From: Eleginops maclovinus
Taxonomy: Eukaryota; Chordata; Actinopteri; Perciformes; Eleginopidae
Assembly (NCBI RefSeq): GCF_036324505.1
Contig: NC_086370.1
Location: forward strand, 16,952,600-17,016,599
Reading direction: 5' to 3'
DNA length: 64,000 bases
The notes below the pieces were generated by a model. The model did no database searches, was not told where the DNA came from, and saw nothing but the letters and a program-made list of their open reading frames with translations. The position numbers and the translations under genes are program-made. Below, in pieces: positions 26,801-40,567 of this stretch (positions are counted from its first letter, which is position 1; each line of letters opens with the position of its first letter).

Positions 26801-29800
26801 GATGATGATGATCATGTCTGATTATCACAGTTTAGTTTTATAAATGGAAGTTGGCTTGCATCCATGGTTTGGTTTCAGTAGGGCAGTTGTTCAGATTGGA
26901 GACAGTTGCAGTGTTGATACACTTAGTGGAAATGTTGAGCTGGGCATCACTGGCGCAGAAGAGGACGTAAGGGCTATTACAGCATGTTCCGAGAGGATGC
27001 AAGAACAGGATGAAAAAGAGTGGACAGGAAACCGAACCCTTGGGACAGAGGAACGGGGAGAAGGTGCAGTTACTGATGTTGATGAACTGTTGTCTATTTA
27101 TGAGTTATGACCTTAGCCAGAAGAGGGCAGCGCCGGTAAATCACCTTTGTGTTTGTGTGTTCTTCTGGAAGTGCTAGCAGAAAGCCAGGCTCCTAAGACA
27201 CTACTCGATAAAGAGCCACAATAAAAGAAGCTTCGGGGCATGTTTAAGTATGGTCGTCCCATTAAAAATAAAAAATATGAATAGTGGATGAATTATTCAC
27301 AGGAGGCATCCCATAGTTAAAGTGCCCAGTAAGACATTTTCAGTCACCCAACTAACATGAAATAGATTTTTTTGTAAATGTACAACAAATACAGCATAAA
27401 TGTTCAGGCCCCAAGATTGACCCAAAACTACTTAAGATAATAACCAAGATTAAGCCAATCATCTGTATTGTTTATCGAAAACACAACAGCAGCTTTGTCA
27501 CAATCAACAAAAACGGCAGGCAGCACGGCTGAAAATGAAAAGCCTGCTGCATGAATATAAACAACAGCCTTGGCTCGATCTTTAACTGACAAACGATCTG
27601 TTTTGAACACAGCCGAATAAAACACTGGATAGCAAACTCAAGGACCACATCTTTAGCCCCAGTGCGCCATAATGATGTTGTAGCTTAGTTTTAGTCATTA
27701 TTTAGTCACTGAAATCACCAACTTCAGACTATTTTCTCATTCTAACTCCTTCTTCATGTGGCCCTAATCATCTCCTTTAAAAATTCACACTTTGTCTCCC
27801 AATTTTTTTTTACTTTCTATTTTCTTTTCAAACTTCAGATTCTTTTTCTCCAAATTATCACTTTTTTAAAATCAGATTTGACTTTTTTTTTTCTAAAAAT
27901 AAAATCCCCGGAGGATACATCCGTGTATCCTCAGTTATAGCCTCCTCGATGCTCGATGTGCATTTAGAGAAATGAGATGTCCTTCAACATGGCACGCTGA
28001 AATCAATTTCTGGGTCACTACCGGAGGACCGAGGAGGCGAAAATGTATAAATGACAAAGGGATTATATAGTTACACCTGAGAAAAGTACTAGTGCAGACC
28101 TTTCATGATTTCTCTTTCACTGCTGCTCATGTTCCTGCACTGTGACCCCACACCCCCAGCATGAAGTTTGTGAAGATCGATAAAAAGGTGCAATGAGAGC
28201 TGCCCTTTTTAGGAGGTATGAGGTAGAAGCCTGCTGGGGGAAGGTGTAGACAGAGGAAGTGGAAGTCTAAATGGAAAATAATGGAATTACAAAGAGCACA
28301 CCTTTTTCTACTCTCGGCTTATCAACCTCTACTCTCTCTCATCTGGGCCGACTTTGGTCTGTGACCTGAGCCACAACTTCCCTTTTCCCTACCTTTTTAA
28401 ATGACTGTGACTCAAGAATGTCTTTCTCCATTTGACTTCATTTCAAAGCTTAAGAGGTCGCAAGAAAGCGACATAAATTGGTTCGGCACAGCGTAGTGGA
28501 AGAAAGTGGATGACTGATGAGTAAAGATAAAATACATTTTGAACAGGAAAATTACCCGGTCAGAAAAAAATGTCATTAATCCTTTTTGTCTTTGCTCCAA
28601 AATGATTTTGCAGGATTTCTCAAGTAATAAGGGAAATTGTACATTATATACTTTTAATATGCCATTAGTGCATATTTGGGTTTGGATCTAGGTATATCAA
28701 GATGTTGCGGAGTCCTCCCTATCCTTTTTTTAATAATCTACATTGATCCTATCAGTTGAACTTGTCAGTGCGTGTCGAGAGGTCTGAGCTGTTGCTAGGT
28801 TTGCCATGTTTTTGTGCCAGGAATGAGGAAAAGATCAGGTGGCAGCAGTGACAGAAAAACTGCAGTCAAGACAAATAATACGTCTTTTCAGTCTGTGGAA
28901 AAGCCTAAAGAAAAACATGTGCTCTCTCGTTAGGTTTGGCCGTTATTGTTTTTCCTCTCTGCTGTGCCAAGTTCTCTTGCAAAATACATCTTGAAGTCAG
29001 AGGTTACCTGATAAGTAAGAACGCGTATTATCAAATAACGAGGCTATCATCGTGACAGCAATTATAGGTTTCACTTTGATATTACTAAAGTATTCCTTTA
29101 TACAGTTGGCTAGCTAAAATTCTGAATAGAAATCGACTGCCCAGACTTGATTGAAGGGCTTCTTTCAAAGAAATTCAAAACATGAATCAATAGTTGAAGT
29201 CCATGAGGAGATTGGGAAGCAGGATACATTAGTGTTCATTATTGATCGGTGAGATATTTAGACAAATGTGATTTTCAAAATTCCCACAAGTCTCCCATAT
29301 TTGATGATTTCAAACCCCAGCCCTAGACAACTAGTCTTAAATTAACAAAATGTATACATTATCATAAACATTATACTATGGTGCGAGTAGATCCCCATTC
29401 TGTCTCTTTATTAAATGATAAAAGGACAACAAAAGAACAGACTGTTAGAAAGAGAAAGATAAACAGAATTTGTGATGATTATAATGATGAGGCACTTGTT
29501 AAGCATTTCCTGGCTACAGATGTTGGCAGATTAGCAGTACTTTATAGTCGAGCAAACGCTTCCTCTGTATCAAACCGTGCCTAAAGCTATGTCCGTCTCT
29601 TCCAAAACCCCACATGCATTTACACAGGAACACACTCTATAATTCATCAGATGTTTTCTTGATAGGCAAGCCCTTGAAGTTACGGTGAGTGATTTATGAA
29701 TGGGAATACAATTTCTGGGTCTTGTTGAATGCTTTCATTTATCACTATGCTTTTTAAATCACAAACATGTTTAAATGAGGACCTCCAAAATGATGTGAAA

Positions 29801-32501
29801 CTATTACAATTAGCGGATTAATGACATAAAAACGTAATGAGCAATTGAATTGGTAATACCTCAATTATAAACCACACGACTCACATCCTCTCACAGTTAG
29901 TAGCCACTAAATTCTGGACACGGGTCCTTTGAAACAACATTTTCAGAACCTCATAATGTTGCAAGAAGATATGTCAGAAAATGACCAAATTAATTAGAAT
30001 ACAAAAGGCCAAACCTCAAAGTTGTAATTACTTAAACTCATTTTTCATAGAAGGCCCACACACACACATGCATACACAACAAAATACTAAATAATATGGC
30101 ATCTCATATTATCATTCAAACTGGCAGGAAGACATACCGCTTGCCTTGCTCTTTGGGGGAATATTATGTGTGATTTATTTCCCCTGCACCGAGCTCTGCC
30201 TTCACCGTGTTTGGATACATTTTTGCCACAGTAAAAAGGAGAAAATTAAGAAGACTTCTCTATTTGATTATAAACCACCGTGGTAAAACGTTCACTCTGT
30301 GTTTGAGTCTGTCTGTCTGTGTGTGTGCGAATGTACAGCATACGGTATGACTGACATAACAGTGATGAGCCATGCAGGCAAAAAGAAGAGCTGCAGTGTT
30401 GCTTTCTGGTAATCTGTGCTTCTGTTGGGCACAGAAAGAGAGCGTGCCTAGCTTAGGAGTGGGATGAGACTGTTGTGCAATTGATCTCTTTGACTGGATC
30501 TCTAAAGCTGCAACATAAACAGTAAAAAAGTAGACACAAAACAATGGAGCAGTGCAACTAAACATAACAACGCAAATGTTTTAAATGGATTGCCAGCTTG
30601 TTAAAAGCAGCCGAAAATGACGATCACAGACAATTCAAAAAGCAAAAAAACAAAACACTGGCTAGTGAAGGCGAAACACATGTCTTTTGCAATGCACCTA
30701 CAAGACTTTAAACAAGCTGCGAGTGGAGAAGGATTTGGAAGCGAAGTTCAAGAGAGGGAACAAATGTTCTGTTGGACGTTTCAAAACACAGATTATCAAA
30801 CCCCCAGAGTTGTGTAGTGTGAAATTGCCTAGTGGTGTAGTGTGAACAATTCGGCAACCGGAAAGACCCTCACCATAAAATCATAGAATGCTTGCCTTCT
30901 TCTCTTATCCGGCCTGTGAAAATAAAATGTCTGTAGTTGCCTAAAATGATAAAAGTGTTCAAGTTCTAAGAGATACCAAACAGCGTTGAAGTGCAACAGT
31001 AAACACACATTTTTCTCTCAGACAAACGGCTTGTTAGCCTATCTAGAGTTTCTGCCTCTTCCCTTATGAGAGGTCACGCACAGGAATCAACAAACAAATA
31101 TTTGGCAGATGAATAAACCGTCCAAGGCTCTCACCCATCTCTTGGGACTGCCATTTTGGAAGTCAAAACAGAATGTGAATGCATAGCAGCTGTGCCAAAA
31201 TGTGATAGCTCATTTTCTTGCATGATTATTCACTGACGCACCACCAGAAAAAGACAAGCTTGTTTAAATGTAACAACCAACCAAAAAACAAATGTTTCAG
31301 TAAAATCAACTTCCAATTTAAGACATTAATCGGGCGCCTGCCCATCTATGCTACATTGAGCTCCTTTCTGCCCCTGCACTATTAAATATACACCGGCATC
31401 AATGACAAAAAATAGTAAAATAAACGTTGGCAGTTTTCCATATTTCTTCGTCTCGCTGTCTTACCTTTCTCTTCCCTTTTCTACAGAACTTTGAGAGTTC
31501 AATTTACTGCATGTCTGCATTTCACAAAAACCCAGCCTTAAACTAAAAAGATAAAGGGATAAATCCAATCTTGTTTTGCCAGCAAAGAGTGTAAAAAACA
31601 GGTACTCCTGATGTGAAACACTTTCAGCTACCAAGTGTTGTGAGTAAAGGGCCAATCTTTCATGTACATTTACACCAGACATTCCCGGGACATCCATGTC
31701 ACAGAGCATAACGTCTCTTCCTTTAGTCTATCTATGCATTAACACATGGCATCATAGGCAGTGCCCTAGGGATTAAAAGACAAAGTAACTGATTGATAAA
31801 ACTTTTAGATTTAACTCTATCAGAGTCCATATTCTGAAACTAGACAACACAAATGCGAGGGGGAGGATACACAAAAATGTAAAAAGGAAAAACGTTTGTT
31901 TAACCTCTGATACATCTTTAACTTGTTGCCAGTGTGGCACCACATCAAGCCATATTATGCCTAAATGAATATGAACTCATTTCACACTGCAAGGATACTT
32001 GTTAATGTCTGGATTCTCAGAGAAGCTACCACGCAGGTTCACAGTGAACAATCATTCCTTTACGACTAAACTAAGATTCAAATTAACATCAGATCTATTC
32101 AATTTGACTATGCTTTATTTTAAATTACTAACCTGAGACAATAATTTGGAATTAAAAAAAGGGAGAACAAATGCTTATTGAATTACTGAAACACAAGCTT
32201 CCAATTTAGAAAAAGTTACCTTCAAAATAATATTCAACAAAATAATCCCTGCTACAATTAACAGATCAATCAATTACAAGTAAACAATAGGAGCAATGGA
32301 ATTGGTTTAGACCTAAATACTAAACCATACAACTCAAATTTAATCAGATGTATTTAGCCAAAGCTCAATGTTTTAATCCAATTCACTACTTTTTCCATCC
32401 ATGCTCTGAAAACTAAAACATACAAATAGTTGAAGTCTCGGCGTTCAGGCCGACAAAGTTCTTATCCTCAGGAGAGCAAAATCACAGAAAGTGTAACTCA
32501 C
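23847..32501. other. Non-coding DNA, mostly unassigned
   Basis: No exon or RNA gene is recognised over this 8.6 kb. A fold-back sequence at 27911-28038 is listed separately. Poly-T/pyrimidine-rich sequence lies at 27800-27900. Open frames (for example 26844-27110 plus, 88 codons; 30260-30565 minus, 101 codons) have no recognisable content. Confidence 0.4.
27911..28038. repeat. Nested inverted repeats (fold-back sequence)
   Basis: A perfect 9-bp hairpin is at 27911-27932: GAGGATACA, loop TCCG, TGTATCCTC. Beside it, a second perfect 9-bp inverted pair GCCTCCTCG (27940-27948) and CGAGGAGGC (28030-28038) encloses about 80 bp. This could be part of a small fold-back transposon, but I cannot define outer termini or a target duplication. 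Confidence 0.55.
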
Positions 32502-32915
32502 AGTTGAGTCCTGCAGAATCAATTCGGAACCCGGCAGGTGAACCAGCAGGCAGTTGAGCTGAAGTCCTCATCCAAAAAACACAACAACGGTCATTTCCGT
32601 GGAGAACGGCGTCCTCGGATCCAGCGACGTTAGCAGTAAATCCACGTTAGTTGGTCGATGTTAGTGTAGCAGTAAATCGATGTTAGCTTAGCAGTTAGCA
32701 CATAAAGACTAGCACAACAACGTACCCCAATCAACTGAATCGAATCGCAATATATGTGCTTTACGTCTATCGCTACTTTTACATTGAACAGACTAAAGTA
32801 TCCCAGTGTTTGGCAGCATGTGTCTTGCTACGTATTTTATGTATTTCTCCCGCCCTCTTCCTGATCTACGACCAATTAGCACAGGTGTCAATAACTGATA
32901 CCTGCAGCAACCAAT
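32502..32915 (-). promoter_or_regulatory. Minus-strand promoter and first-exon-like segment
   Basis: Read on the minus strand, the elements appear in promoter order. Inverted CCAAT boxes (plus CCAAT at 32911-32915 and 32872-32876) come first, then a GC box (plus CCCGCCC, 32849-32855), then an ATAAAA TATA-like site (32831-32840). A CpG-containing leader follows and ends in a strong donor, AACT then GTGAGT, with the exon edge at 32502. The leader contains short upstream frames and one ATG frame that stays open to the donor. It also holds repeated GCTAAC/GCTAAGC motifs common in fish repeats. So this is either the first exon of an unknown minus-strand gene or the promoter of a mobile element. 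I cannot identify the downstream exons. Confidence 0.4.
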
Positions 32916-35900
32916 CAAACAAAACAGCTGAAACTAAACGCATAATCGGTGTGTTTTTTATGAATTAACCGCACTGGTTGCCTTCAAATTGATTAAGAAA
33001 ATAATTTTGTTAATGATCAGGCTACCTTACACTTTGTTTATGATTCAAAACTAATCAGTTGTTGTTTTTTTCTAATAACACAAGATGTACGCAAAAGCAG
33101 CAGTGATGTGTTTACACCAATGGGAGGCAGGTATACACCAAACTACACAGTCCATAGAGAACAAGAGAAAGAAGAAGAAGTAAAATGGCAACGTGTATGG
33201 GGCGTGGCTAGGGAAGGAAATGAAGAGATTCGTTTCTCTTGAAAAACTGGGAAAAACACAAAATGGTGGCAAGATGGGTGAAAGAAAGCGGGAGAAATTG
33301 AACTGGTAAATGTATAGAAAAAATATTGAAAATAGTCTTGTGATGTTGATTTGATGAATTGGCAGGTTTTCCACCTAACAAGAACGCTCTAATACTGGAC
33401 AAAGTGAATAGAGTTAGTAGGTAAGATAAACGATCTTTTTTTCTTTAGATTTTAGGAGTGTAAATGTTTGACAGACCGTTTTAGAAGGAAGAGGTTTGAC
33501 AAGTAATGAAACGTTGTGACTAAATCTGTCATGCTTTACTTTAACTTAGAGTACTTGTTGGATTCACATTTTGCTTAAATACTTTCTTGTAACCAGTATT
33601 GCGTTCGGTTCCTAAGGGAATGCAGTCTTAAAGTTGTTGGAAATGTGTGCATAGACTGCTTGTGTGTATAGTGATGTGGTAAATCTGGGAAGAGTGATTG
33701 TCTAGGAGAGGTCTGAGGAAGAACCACGTGCTTTGCAAACGGAAGCATGCACTATTGGAGTGTATATGTCCAAAGAAAGTTAAAGAGACAGAAATAATCA
33801 AATGGATCTAAGAAAAGACATGAACGTGTGAGTAAATTGGGGGAAAGGAGGGGAATGATATGAAACAGGAAGGAACAAAAAGGCTGTTGGAAAGCATGAG
33901 AAATGTTGCTTTTGTAAAGACAAGGTAAGGTTGTTGGCCTTATTTTTTGGCAGAAAACAATTGGAAGAAAAGGCTCTCACACATCTGAAAAATACAGAGT
34001 TATAACAGAGATGGAAATGGCAGGGCAAAGGCTATTTTAAAAAAAAAAGAGTCTTATTATTGAAGAATGTTGCTGAAAACTTGCTTGTTGAGGTAATGCA
34101 ACTTTTTGCATGCCATTTAAATTTTAAAAAAATCACTGAAGAAGAAGCAAAACACGAAGTGGCAGACAGGGGAGTTAGGGCCAGCCTTTAATTTAGAGTT
34201 GAGAACACATTGAGCTAATTTTCCATCTGAAGTGAGAACACTAGTGTGGTTTGAGAACCAGATCTAATTAGCAGAGTACCGTAGCATCTGCTATTTTAAT
34301 TGTAATATAATCCCAACAAGACTGTGCCTCTATCTAAGGAAGCAGGATATATTCTCTATAAAGGTCAGAATGAGAAAGAGCATGAACTTTTGCAGTCCAA
34401 GTTTATATGAACTGTAAATTCCTTCATGACATTTGACTGAATTCAACACCATAGGCTTTCAACGTCAGCAGCAGAACCTCAAAGACAAAGGTCACAATGT
34501 CTAAGTCAGTTCAAATATCTACAAACATTTACAAATCCATTACTGAAGGATAAAAACCCTTACTTCAGAGAGGTATCCTTTTATGGTGTTATCAATTCAA
34601 TATAACACTTTTCTATGTTTGAATTTTTAAACCACTGACTACTATGACAGAAGTAGAATCGAAGGGCTGCCACAATGGGATGTTTTAAACTAGACAGTTT
34701 AATCGGTGCTGTCAAAATGTAGGCCTAGGTCTTATTTGCTGCAAAAATATATTTGTTAAGAACGAGGAGATCATTAAAATGGTAACAATTGTCAGAAGAG
34801 ATTTTGTTCGCATTTTGACAATAAAGGATTGTCTTCAATGCTGTTTCCATCCAGATGGGGAGGAATTTCTTTCTGAATTTCATAATAAATCAGAAAAAGT
34901 AAGGGTGATGCATGCATGATTCCATCCACTATTGTTATGCATTCATTAAGAGTTTAGCACATCAAGATAAAAGCTGATCATTCTGTACTCTAATACCAAT
35001 AAACCTACAGCAGAAGAAGTGTGCTACTAAATATTATTAAAAGAGAGCTTTGTGTTTGTTTAACATGTTAATTTGAGGATAGTCTCATTGGTCCACACTT
35101 GTGTTTTTTGTGGACGTTTAGATTGTTTTACGTATGCCTTGTGTTGAAAAAAAAAGTATATTTTCAATCAAATTGGTGCAAAGGAAAGAAACGATTACCC
35201 TGTTGCGTTTTTGTTCGTATTGTGGCATACTCTATGGTACTTAAAAATCACATGACCAGCCTATCAGGAATTGATCTCTGGGCTCAGAGCAGTTGGGTAT
35301 AAGCATGGTTTGGATAGCACACAAGAACCTAAACACCATGAAACAGGGCTCAGCTTCATTTTGTCCTTTTTGCCAGTGTATGTGTGCAGCCCAGCCAAGA
35401 GAAAGGCTATTTATCAGACTGCTAATCAACCTGATAACCTGCAGCTGTGCCTGCTGCCTGGCTGAGCCACCCTTCACCCACAGCGAGTGTTAAACCATCG
35501 CTCTCTGATATACTCTCATGTTTCTCATTCTCAACTTTACTGATCCATGAGCAAAAGTCTTGTTATATACAACCAAACGGTGAAAGACTTGAGACTTAAG
35601 CCTGCCTTTCAGCCGATTACAGTCATACGAGGAGTTATGTCTTCATATTTCTTGTAAACCACTTATTTGTCATTAACTCAGACTACATTAACTGATAACA
35701 TTCAGATTTCTTGTATAAATACCAGCTGCCATTTGGCTATAAACACAGATTTTGAATAACATTAGCTGTTTATGCTGAACCTATTCTGTCCTGAACTGCA
35801 AAGTATGAGGGGGTAAAGTGTGGTTTTACCATACCATTACTACATCTTTTGGGGTACACACCTGTCCAAAAGTTACATTTTTCTGAACTCATCACTTGTC

Positions 35901-37480
35901 TTTTGTCTGTTGTACTTTTAATTTAGTTTTAGCTGTAGTTAAAAAACAAACATGAAGTGTGTTTCTGGCTCGATATACTCTGCAATCCCGCACAGCTGGT
36001 TCCAGATATTCTGGTTCATTAGACCTCTACTTTTTTTAATGGCAGACATTTTGAAAAGCACAGATGTTACTAATAACCACAATGATGCCTTCGATGATTG
36101 ATTGTTCAAATACGTTTTTCAGTATGTCGTGACGGAGTGAGTGTGCACAATTTGCAACAAAGAAAATGAAGAGCTGTTTCTGGTAGGCTTCTGAAATGTT
36201 TTATGTTGCCTCTATAGTGGAATAACAACAATTGTTTTGGAGTATACATATTCGGATATCTTCTGTTGTTTCTGCAAAAACAAGAGACTGAAAGAGGCAT
36301 GTGGCGAGGAATGATACTTGAATTTCATTAGTGGCGTCAACAATGCACTGGACAATTTGATAGGCACAAATACAATTAACCCTGTACCCTATATCCATAG
36401 AATCCACTTAATCACAGATTAAATGACAACCAGACAAAAATAATCTCCATAGTTGAAGACTAAAATTCATTAGGGAATGTCAAATTTATGTCAAGCAATT
36501 TCTCATTGAGCGTTGTATTGAGAATAGCATGATGTGTGTAGTGTAGCACGCATTCACTCTGACAAAACAATGAGCTCTCATTCAGTATTCATTTGTGAAT
36601 AAATGGGTCTTTTTACTGTTGCATGTTGCAGGTTGCATAAATAGACTTTTGTGCTTCCCAAATGTTTCAAATAGCAGGGAAAGGTTTTCACGTAGCCGTT
36701 ATCAATTAATGTTAAAGAGTCACATTGATCTCACACCCACACATCCATCATTGTCCACATGCATTTAGCTGAAGTCCCCACAGATTCATTGTCCTTTAAA
36801 GTACCCTTGGGTCCAGTCAAAAACAATATGGCAATCATCTGTTCTGCCTTAGCCTTTTGATGCCAAGAAACATATTTGAGTGGCTGTATTCATACCAGTA
36901 TACTCCATCTGGTGCTTTCCATAGAAGAAGCATCAAACCACAGGCCAACTCTCAATCAACAGTCTCATGGACTCACTGGCGGATGTAATGGCATTAGACT
37001 GAACATGAGGCACATAAACCAACTGGGAGTTGATAAGAGCAAAATGAACCGAGTTGCTGTTCTCAAAGGATTATCAACATTTTGTCAAACATTCAGACCC
37101 ACTAAAAGCAGATTGCATATCTCCCATACAGTATCTTAGCTCATTCGAAGTAAGCTTTTAAGGGATTTTACATGACAGTATAGAATAATCAAATTCATTT
37201 TGAATTGAACCTGGTGTCAATCCATGCGATAATAGAAAAGTTCTAATAAATGGGATGGTTTGAAAGAAATGGTTGTACAGTACATTATCCAATATCAAAT
37301 ATGTATAAGATGCATGCATGATGTCTGTTAGAGTACTTTACAAAAAAGGACAATCAAACAAAGTGAGTTGGCAGTACAACCTGTGTACAAAGCATATTAT
37401 TAAGGAAGTCATATTAATTGTTTTGTGATACACTGGATAAAAAACATTTGTTTAAAAATATATAGTTTAAAAGATAAATG
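32916..37480. other. Non-coding DNA, nothing firm recognised
   Basis: No exon is recognised. The stretch 33090-33200 reads on the minus strand like a common fish repeat (CTTCTTCTT-rich segment, then TTGGTGTATACCTGCC), but the match is too loose to call. A short A10 run lies at about 34039. Confidence 0.4.
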
Positions 37481-37634
37481 TGCCGTGGCGCAACTGGCTG
37501 GGGCAGCTGCACCGTACGCCGGCAACCCAGGTTCTATTCCCGACCCGTGGTCCTTTCCGGATCCCACCCCGACTCTCTCTCCCAATTTCCTGTCACTCTC
37601 CACTGTCCTATCTGATTAAAGCCAACAAAAAAAA
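37481..37634 (+). mobile_element. tRNA-derived SINE
   Basis: This short element of about 154 bp has an internal RNA polymerase III promoter. The A box TGGCGCAACTGG at 37486-37497 and the B box GGTTCTATTCC at 37530-37540 each differ at one position from the tRNA consensus, at tRNA-like spacing. It continues into a pyrimidine-rich body and ends in an A8 tail. It is flanked by a near-perfect 12-bp target duplication (AAAAGATAAATG at 37469-37480, AAAAGATCAATG at 37631-37642, 11/12). It is not a functional tRNA because the 3' half does not fold as an acceptor and T arm. This is the kind of SINE mobilised by LINE machinery in percomorph fishes. Confidence 0.8.
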
Positions 37635-37642
37635 GATCAATG

Positions 37643-39331
37643 TCTTATACGCTGAAGGGAACTAATTAATTAATAAGAACATTCTAGACTGTGGTATTGT
37701 ACTGTATGTAATAAGTGAATGATTTTTTTGGCTTTGAGTATGAAAACTCAGGAAAACATGTTTAATGGTTCACTGTTTTGCTACAGTATGTGCTCTCAGG
37801 AATAAACAGGTTAATATGCAATAACTGTCTAATCTTATGCATATTGCATTGCAGTATGAATTATAAACCATGTAATCATTGAAATAACTATAACCTTTTT
37901 CAAGAGCTCAGTAATTGGCTCAATAGTGAAGAAGGTAGCTGTTTCCATTTCAAATAAAGGAGCTTTGTTCAGTCGTCTAAGAAGAGTGCCTAGTTACTCA
38001 AAGCCTTTGTGACTGAGATAAATACTATTAGTGTTAATCCATGTCAAAATATTATGTATACCTCTCACCGTGGGGTATGTGAGCAGTCTGATATTTCCTC
38101 AGAGACCCCTGAGCTCCAGTGTTATTGTCACTACTGTTCTTATTGGTAAATGTTGTGAATTTAGTTATGTTAAATGATATTTCACCCTGTTTAGAAACAT
38201 CAGATTTTATTCCCCACCAAGGCAGAGAACGAATATTACAATTATTTTAATGTGCGTTGCAGTTGGTTGCAGTCTTGGTTTCTGTTTGTTTTCCTGTAAC
38301 TCAGCAGTTAGAGATGAGTTTAAGCCCGGCAGCTATAACACAAACCCAGTGCAACAACATCAGCACTGGCATCCAATCGCTTTGTCCACAATTGGCTCAT
38401 AGACTGGAAATGGAGTCATTCGGCTCTGTTTGGCTGTCCCAGCACATGCCTGTCTCCAGGAGATTGCTTGAGGGGGTTTTTAAGTCTGTCTCCCGTTTGG
38501 CATATAATGATAAAAAGTAGCCTCAATCTTGCCGCAACTTTAAAAAAGACATTGAAAATGGGAAGCTGTAATGAGAATACTGGCAGATGGGGTGATTCAT
38601 CCTGGTTGTCCAAACAAAAAAAGGTTAATAGCTTAAGTGTTTGGAGCTCTTAACGGGAGGAAAAACTGACCTGCCACAAACCGTCTGGGGCAGGCCATAG
38701 CCTAACTTAATTTCCTGGCTACTGATCAGGATGGGATTGGATCAGCTTAACTTGATGTAGGGCAAGAGAAAAACAAACATCTGGAGCTAGCGGTGGGTCG
38801 TGCCATTATTAGACCCCACCTATAGGGTGCAAGGGTGTATGATTTAATCTGTTAAATCTTTTAATTACAATTATTTGGTAGAGATAGGAATCACTGATAT
38901 GTTCATGCGTCAGTGAGCCTGCAGAAAGTTCCTCCATAGCAGCCGACTGTAGTGGTCTATGGCTTTTAAAACTGATAGAGGGAGAAGGTGATTTTAGGAA
39001 AGGAATGATTAATCCTTTAGCCTTTCCTTAGACATAGAAGCAAAGTGTAAAAGAGATGTTTTATTCTTGATGATTATCTTCCTCTCACAAATTTCACCAT
39101 GACCAGATGATGAGATTTGTTAATTTGTTAAAGCCTGTGAAATATCTGTTTAGTGCCTAATTTGCAGAAAAAACGTAACACCATGTAAGGGCAGTTGGTA
39201 AAAGTGTGCTCTTTTTTGACTCAAGGACCCAGTGCAACACAGTGACAAAAAAGTGAATGGAAACTAATCTAGAAACTAATCAACCATGGAAAGTCCAAAA
39301 ACCCAGGTTTATGTTGTCATCAATTGTACTA
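37643..39331. other. Non-coding DNA left of the Tc1 element
   Basis: No exon, RNA gene or known repeat is recognised here. Short open frames have no family resemblance. Confidence 0.45.
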
Positions 39332-39528
39332 CAGTGGGGCAAAAAAGTATTTAGTCAGCCACCAATTGTGCAAGTTCTCCCATTTAAAAAGATGAGAGAG
39401 GCCTGTATTTTTCATCATAGGCACACTTCAACTATGAGAGACAGAATGAGAAAAAAAATCCAGGAAATCACATTGTAGGATTTTTAAAGAATTATTGTAA
39501 ATGATTGTGGAAAATAAGTATTTGGTCA
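39332..39528 (+). repeat. Left terminal inverted repeat of Tc1 element
   Basis: The outer end is CAGTGGGGC. Direct-repeat motifs at 39341-39357 and 39511-39528 are the expected transposase binding sites by analogy with IR/DR-type Tc1 elements. A variable stretch (about 39490-39510) separates the conserved outer block from the inner motif. Confidence 0.9.
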
Positions 39529-39544
39529 ATAACAAAAGTTCATC

Positions 39545-40567
39545 TCAATACTTTGTTATATACCCTTTGTTGGCAATGACAGAGGTCAAACGTTTTCTGT
39601 AAGTCTTCACAAGGTTTTCACACACTGTTGCTGGTATTTTGGCCCATTCCTCCATGCAGATCTCCTCTAAAGCAGTGATGTTTTGGGGCTGTCGCTGGGC
39701 AACACGGACTTTCAAATCCCTCCAAAGATTTTCTATGGGGTTGAGATCTGGAGACTGGCTAGGCCACTCCAGGACCTTGAAATGCTTCTTACGAAGCCAC
39801 TCCTTCGTTGCCCTGGCGGTGTGTTTGGGATCATTGTCATGCTGAAAGACCCAGCCACGCTTCATCTTCAGTGCCCTTGCTGATGGAAGGAGGTGTTCAC
39901 TCAAAATCTCACGATACATGGCCCCATTCATTCTTTCCTTTACACGGATCAATCGTCCTGGTCCCTTTGCAGAAAAACAGCCCCAAAGCATGATGTTTCC
40001 ACCCCCATGCTTCACAGTAGGTATGGTGTTCTTTGGATGCAACTCTGCATTCTTTCTCCTCCAAACACGACGAGTTGAGTTTTTACCAAAAAGTTCTATT
40101 TTGGTTTCATCTGACCATATGACATTCTCCCAATCCTCTTCTGGATCATCCAAATGCCCTCTAGCAAACTTCAGACGGGCCTGGACATGTACTGGCTTAA
40201 GCAGGGGGACACGTCTGGAACTGCAGGATTTCAGTCCCTGGCGGCGTAGTGTGTTACTGACGGTAGCCTCTGTTACTTTGGTCCCAGCTCTCTGCAGGTC
40301 ATTCACTAGGTCCCCCCGTGTGGTTCTGGGATTTTTGCTCATCGTTCTTGTGATCATTTTGACCCCACGGGGTGAGATCTTGCGTGGAGCCCCAGATGGA
40401 GGGAGATTAGCAGTGGTCTTGTATGTCTTCCATTTTCTAATAATTGCTCCCACAGTTGATTTCTTCACACCAAGCTGCTTACCTATTGCAGATTCAGTTT
40501 TCCCAGCCTGGTGCAGGTCTACAATTTTGTCTCTGGTCTCCTTTGACAGCGCTTTGGTCTTGGCCAT
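39545..40567 (-). CDS. Tc1-type transposase, DD34E, full length
   Basis: The predicted protein has 340 residues, the standard length for fish Tc1 transposases, and starts [10 protein letters not shown] as many relatives do. The N-terminal region (about 1-120) is the paired-like DNA-binding domain with two helix-turn-helix parts. Between them is a basic linker with a [10 protein letters not shown] segment (58-67) that resembles the GRPR hook region. The catalytic DDE domain follows. D153 is in WSDETK, D244 is in FQHDNDPKH, and E279 is in [11 protein letters not shown], with 34 residues between the second and third acid. A glycine-rich [13 protein letters not shown] block (187-199) is also typical. 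The enzyme cuts and re-inserts its own element at TA sites in the nucleus. There is no frameshift or premature stop, so it may encode active enzyme, but activity cannot be judged from sequence alone. The opposite-strand frame at 39918-40586 is its shadow. Confidence 0.96.
   Translation of the reverse strand: MAKTKALSKETRDKIVDLHQAGKTESAIGKQLGVKKSTVGAIIRKWKTYKTTANLPPSGAPRKISPRGVKMITRTMSKNPRTTRGDLVNDLQRAGTKVTEATVSNTLRRQGLKSCSSRRVPLLKPVHVQARLKFARGHLDDPEEDWENVIWSDETKIELFGKNSTRRVWRRKNAELHPKNTIPTVKHGGGNIMLWGCFSAKGPGRLIRVKERMNGAMYREILSEHLLPSARALKMKRGWVFQHDNDPKHTARATKEWLRKKHFKVLEWPSQSPDLNPIENLWRDLKVRVAQRQPQNITALEEICMEEWAKIPATVCENLVKTYRKRLTSVIANKGYITKY

Noticed and set aside
33090..33200. Possible copy of a CTTCTTCTT-type fish repeat on the minus strand
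   Set aside because: Only short loose matches to what I remember; no boundaries or duplication.
37481..37634. A functional tRNA gene
   Set aside because: The A and B boxes are tRNA-like but each carries a mismatch, there is no matching acceptor stem, and the unit ends in poly-A with a target duplication, so it is a SINE.
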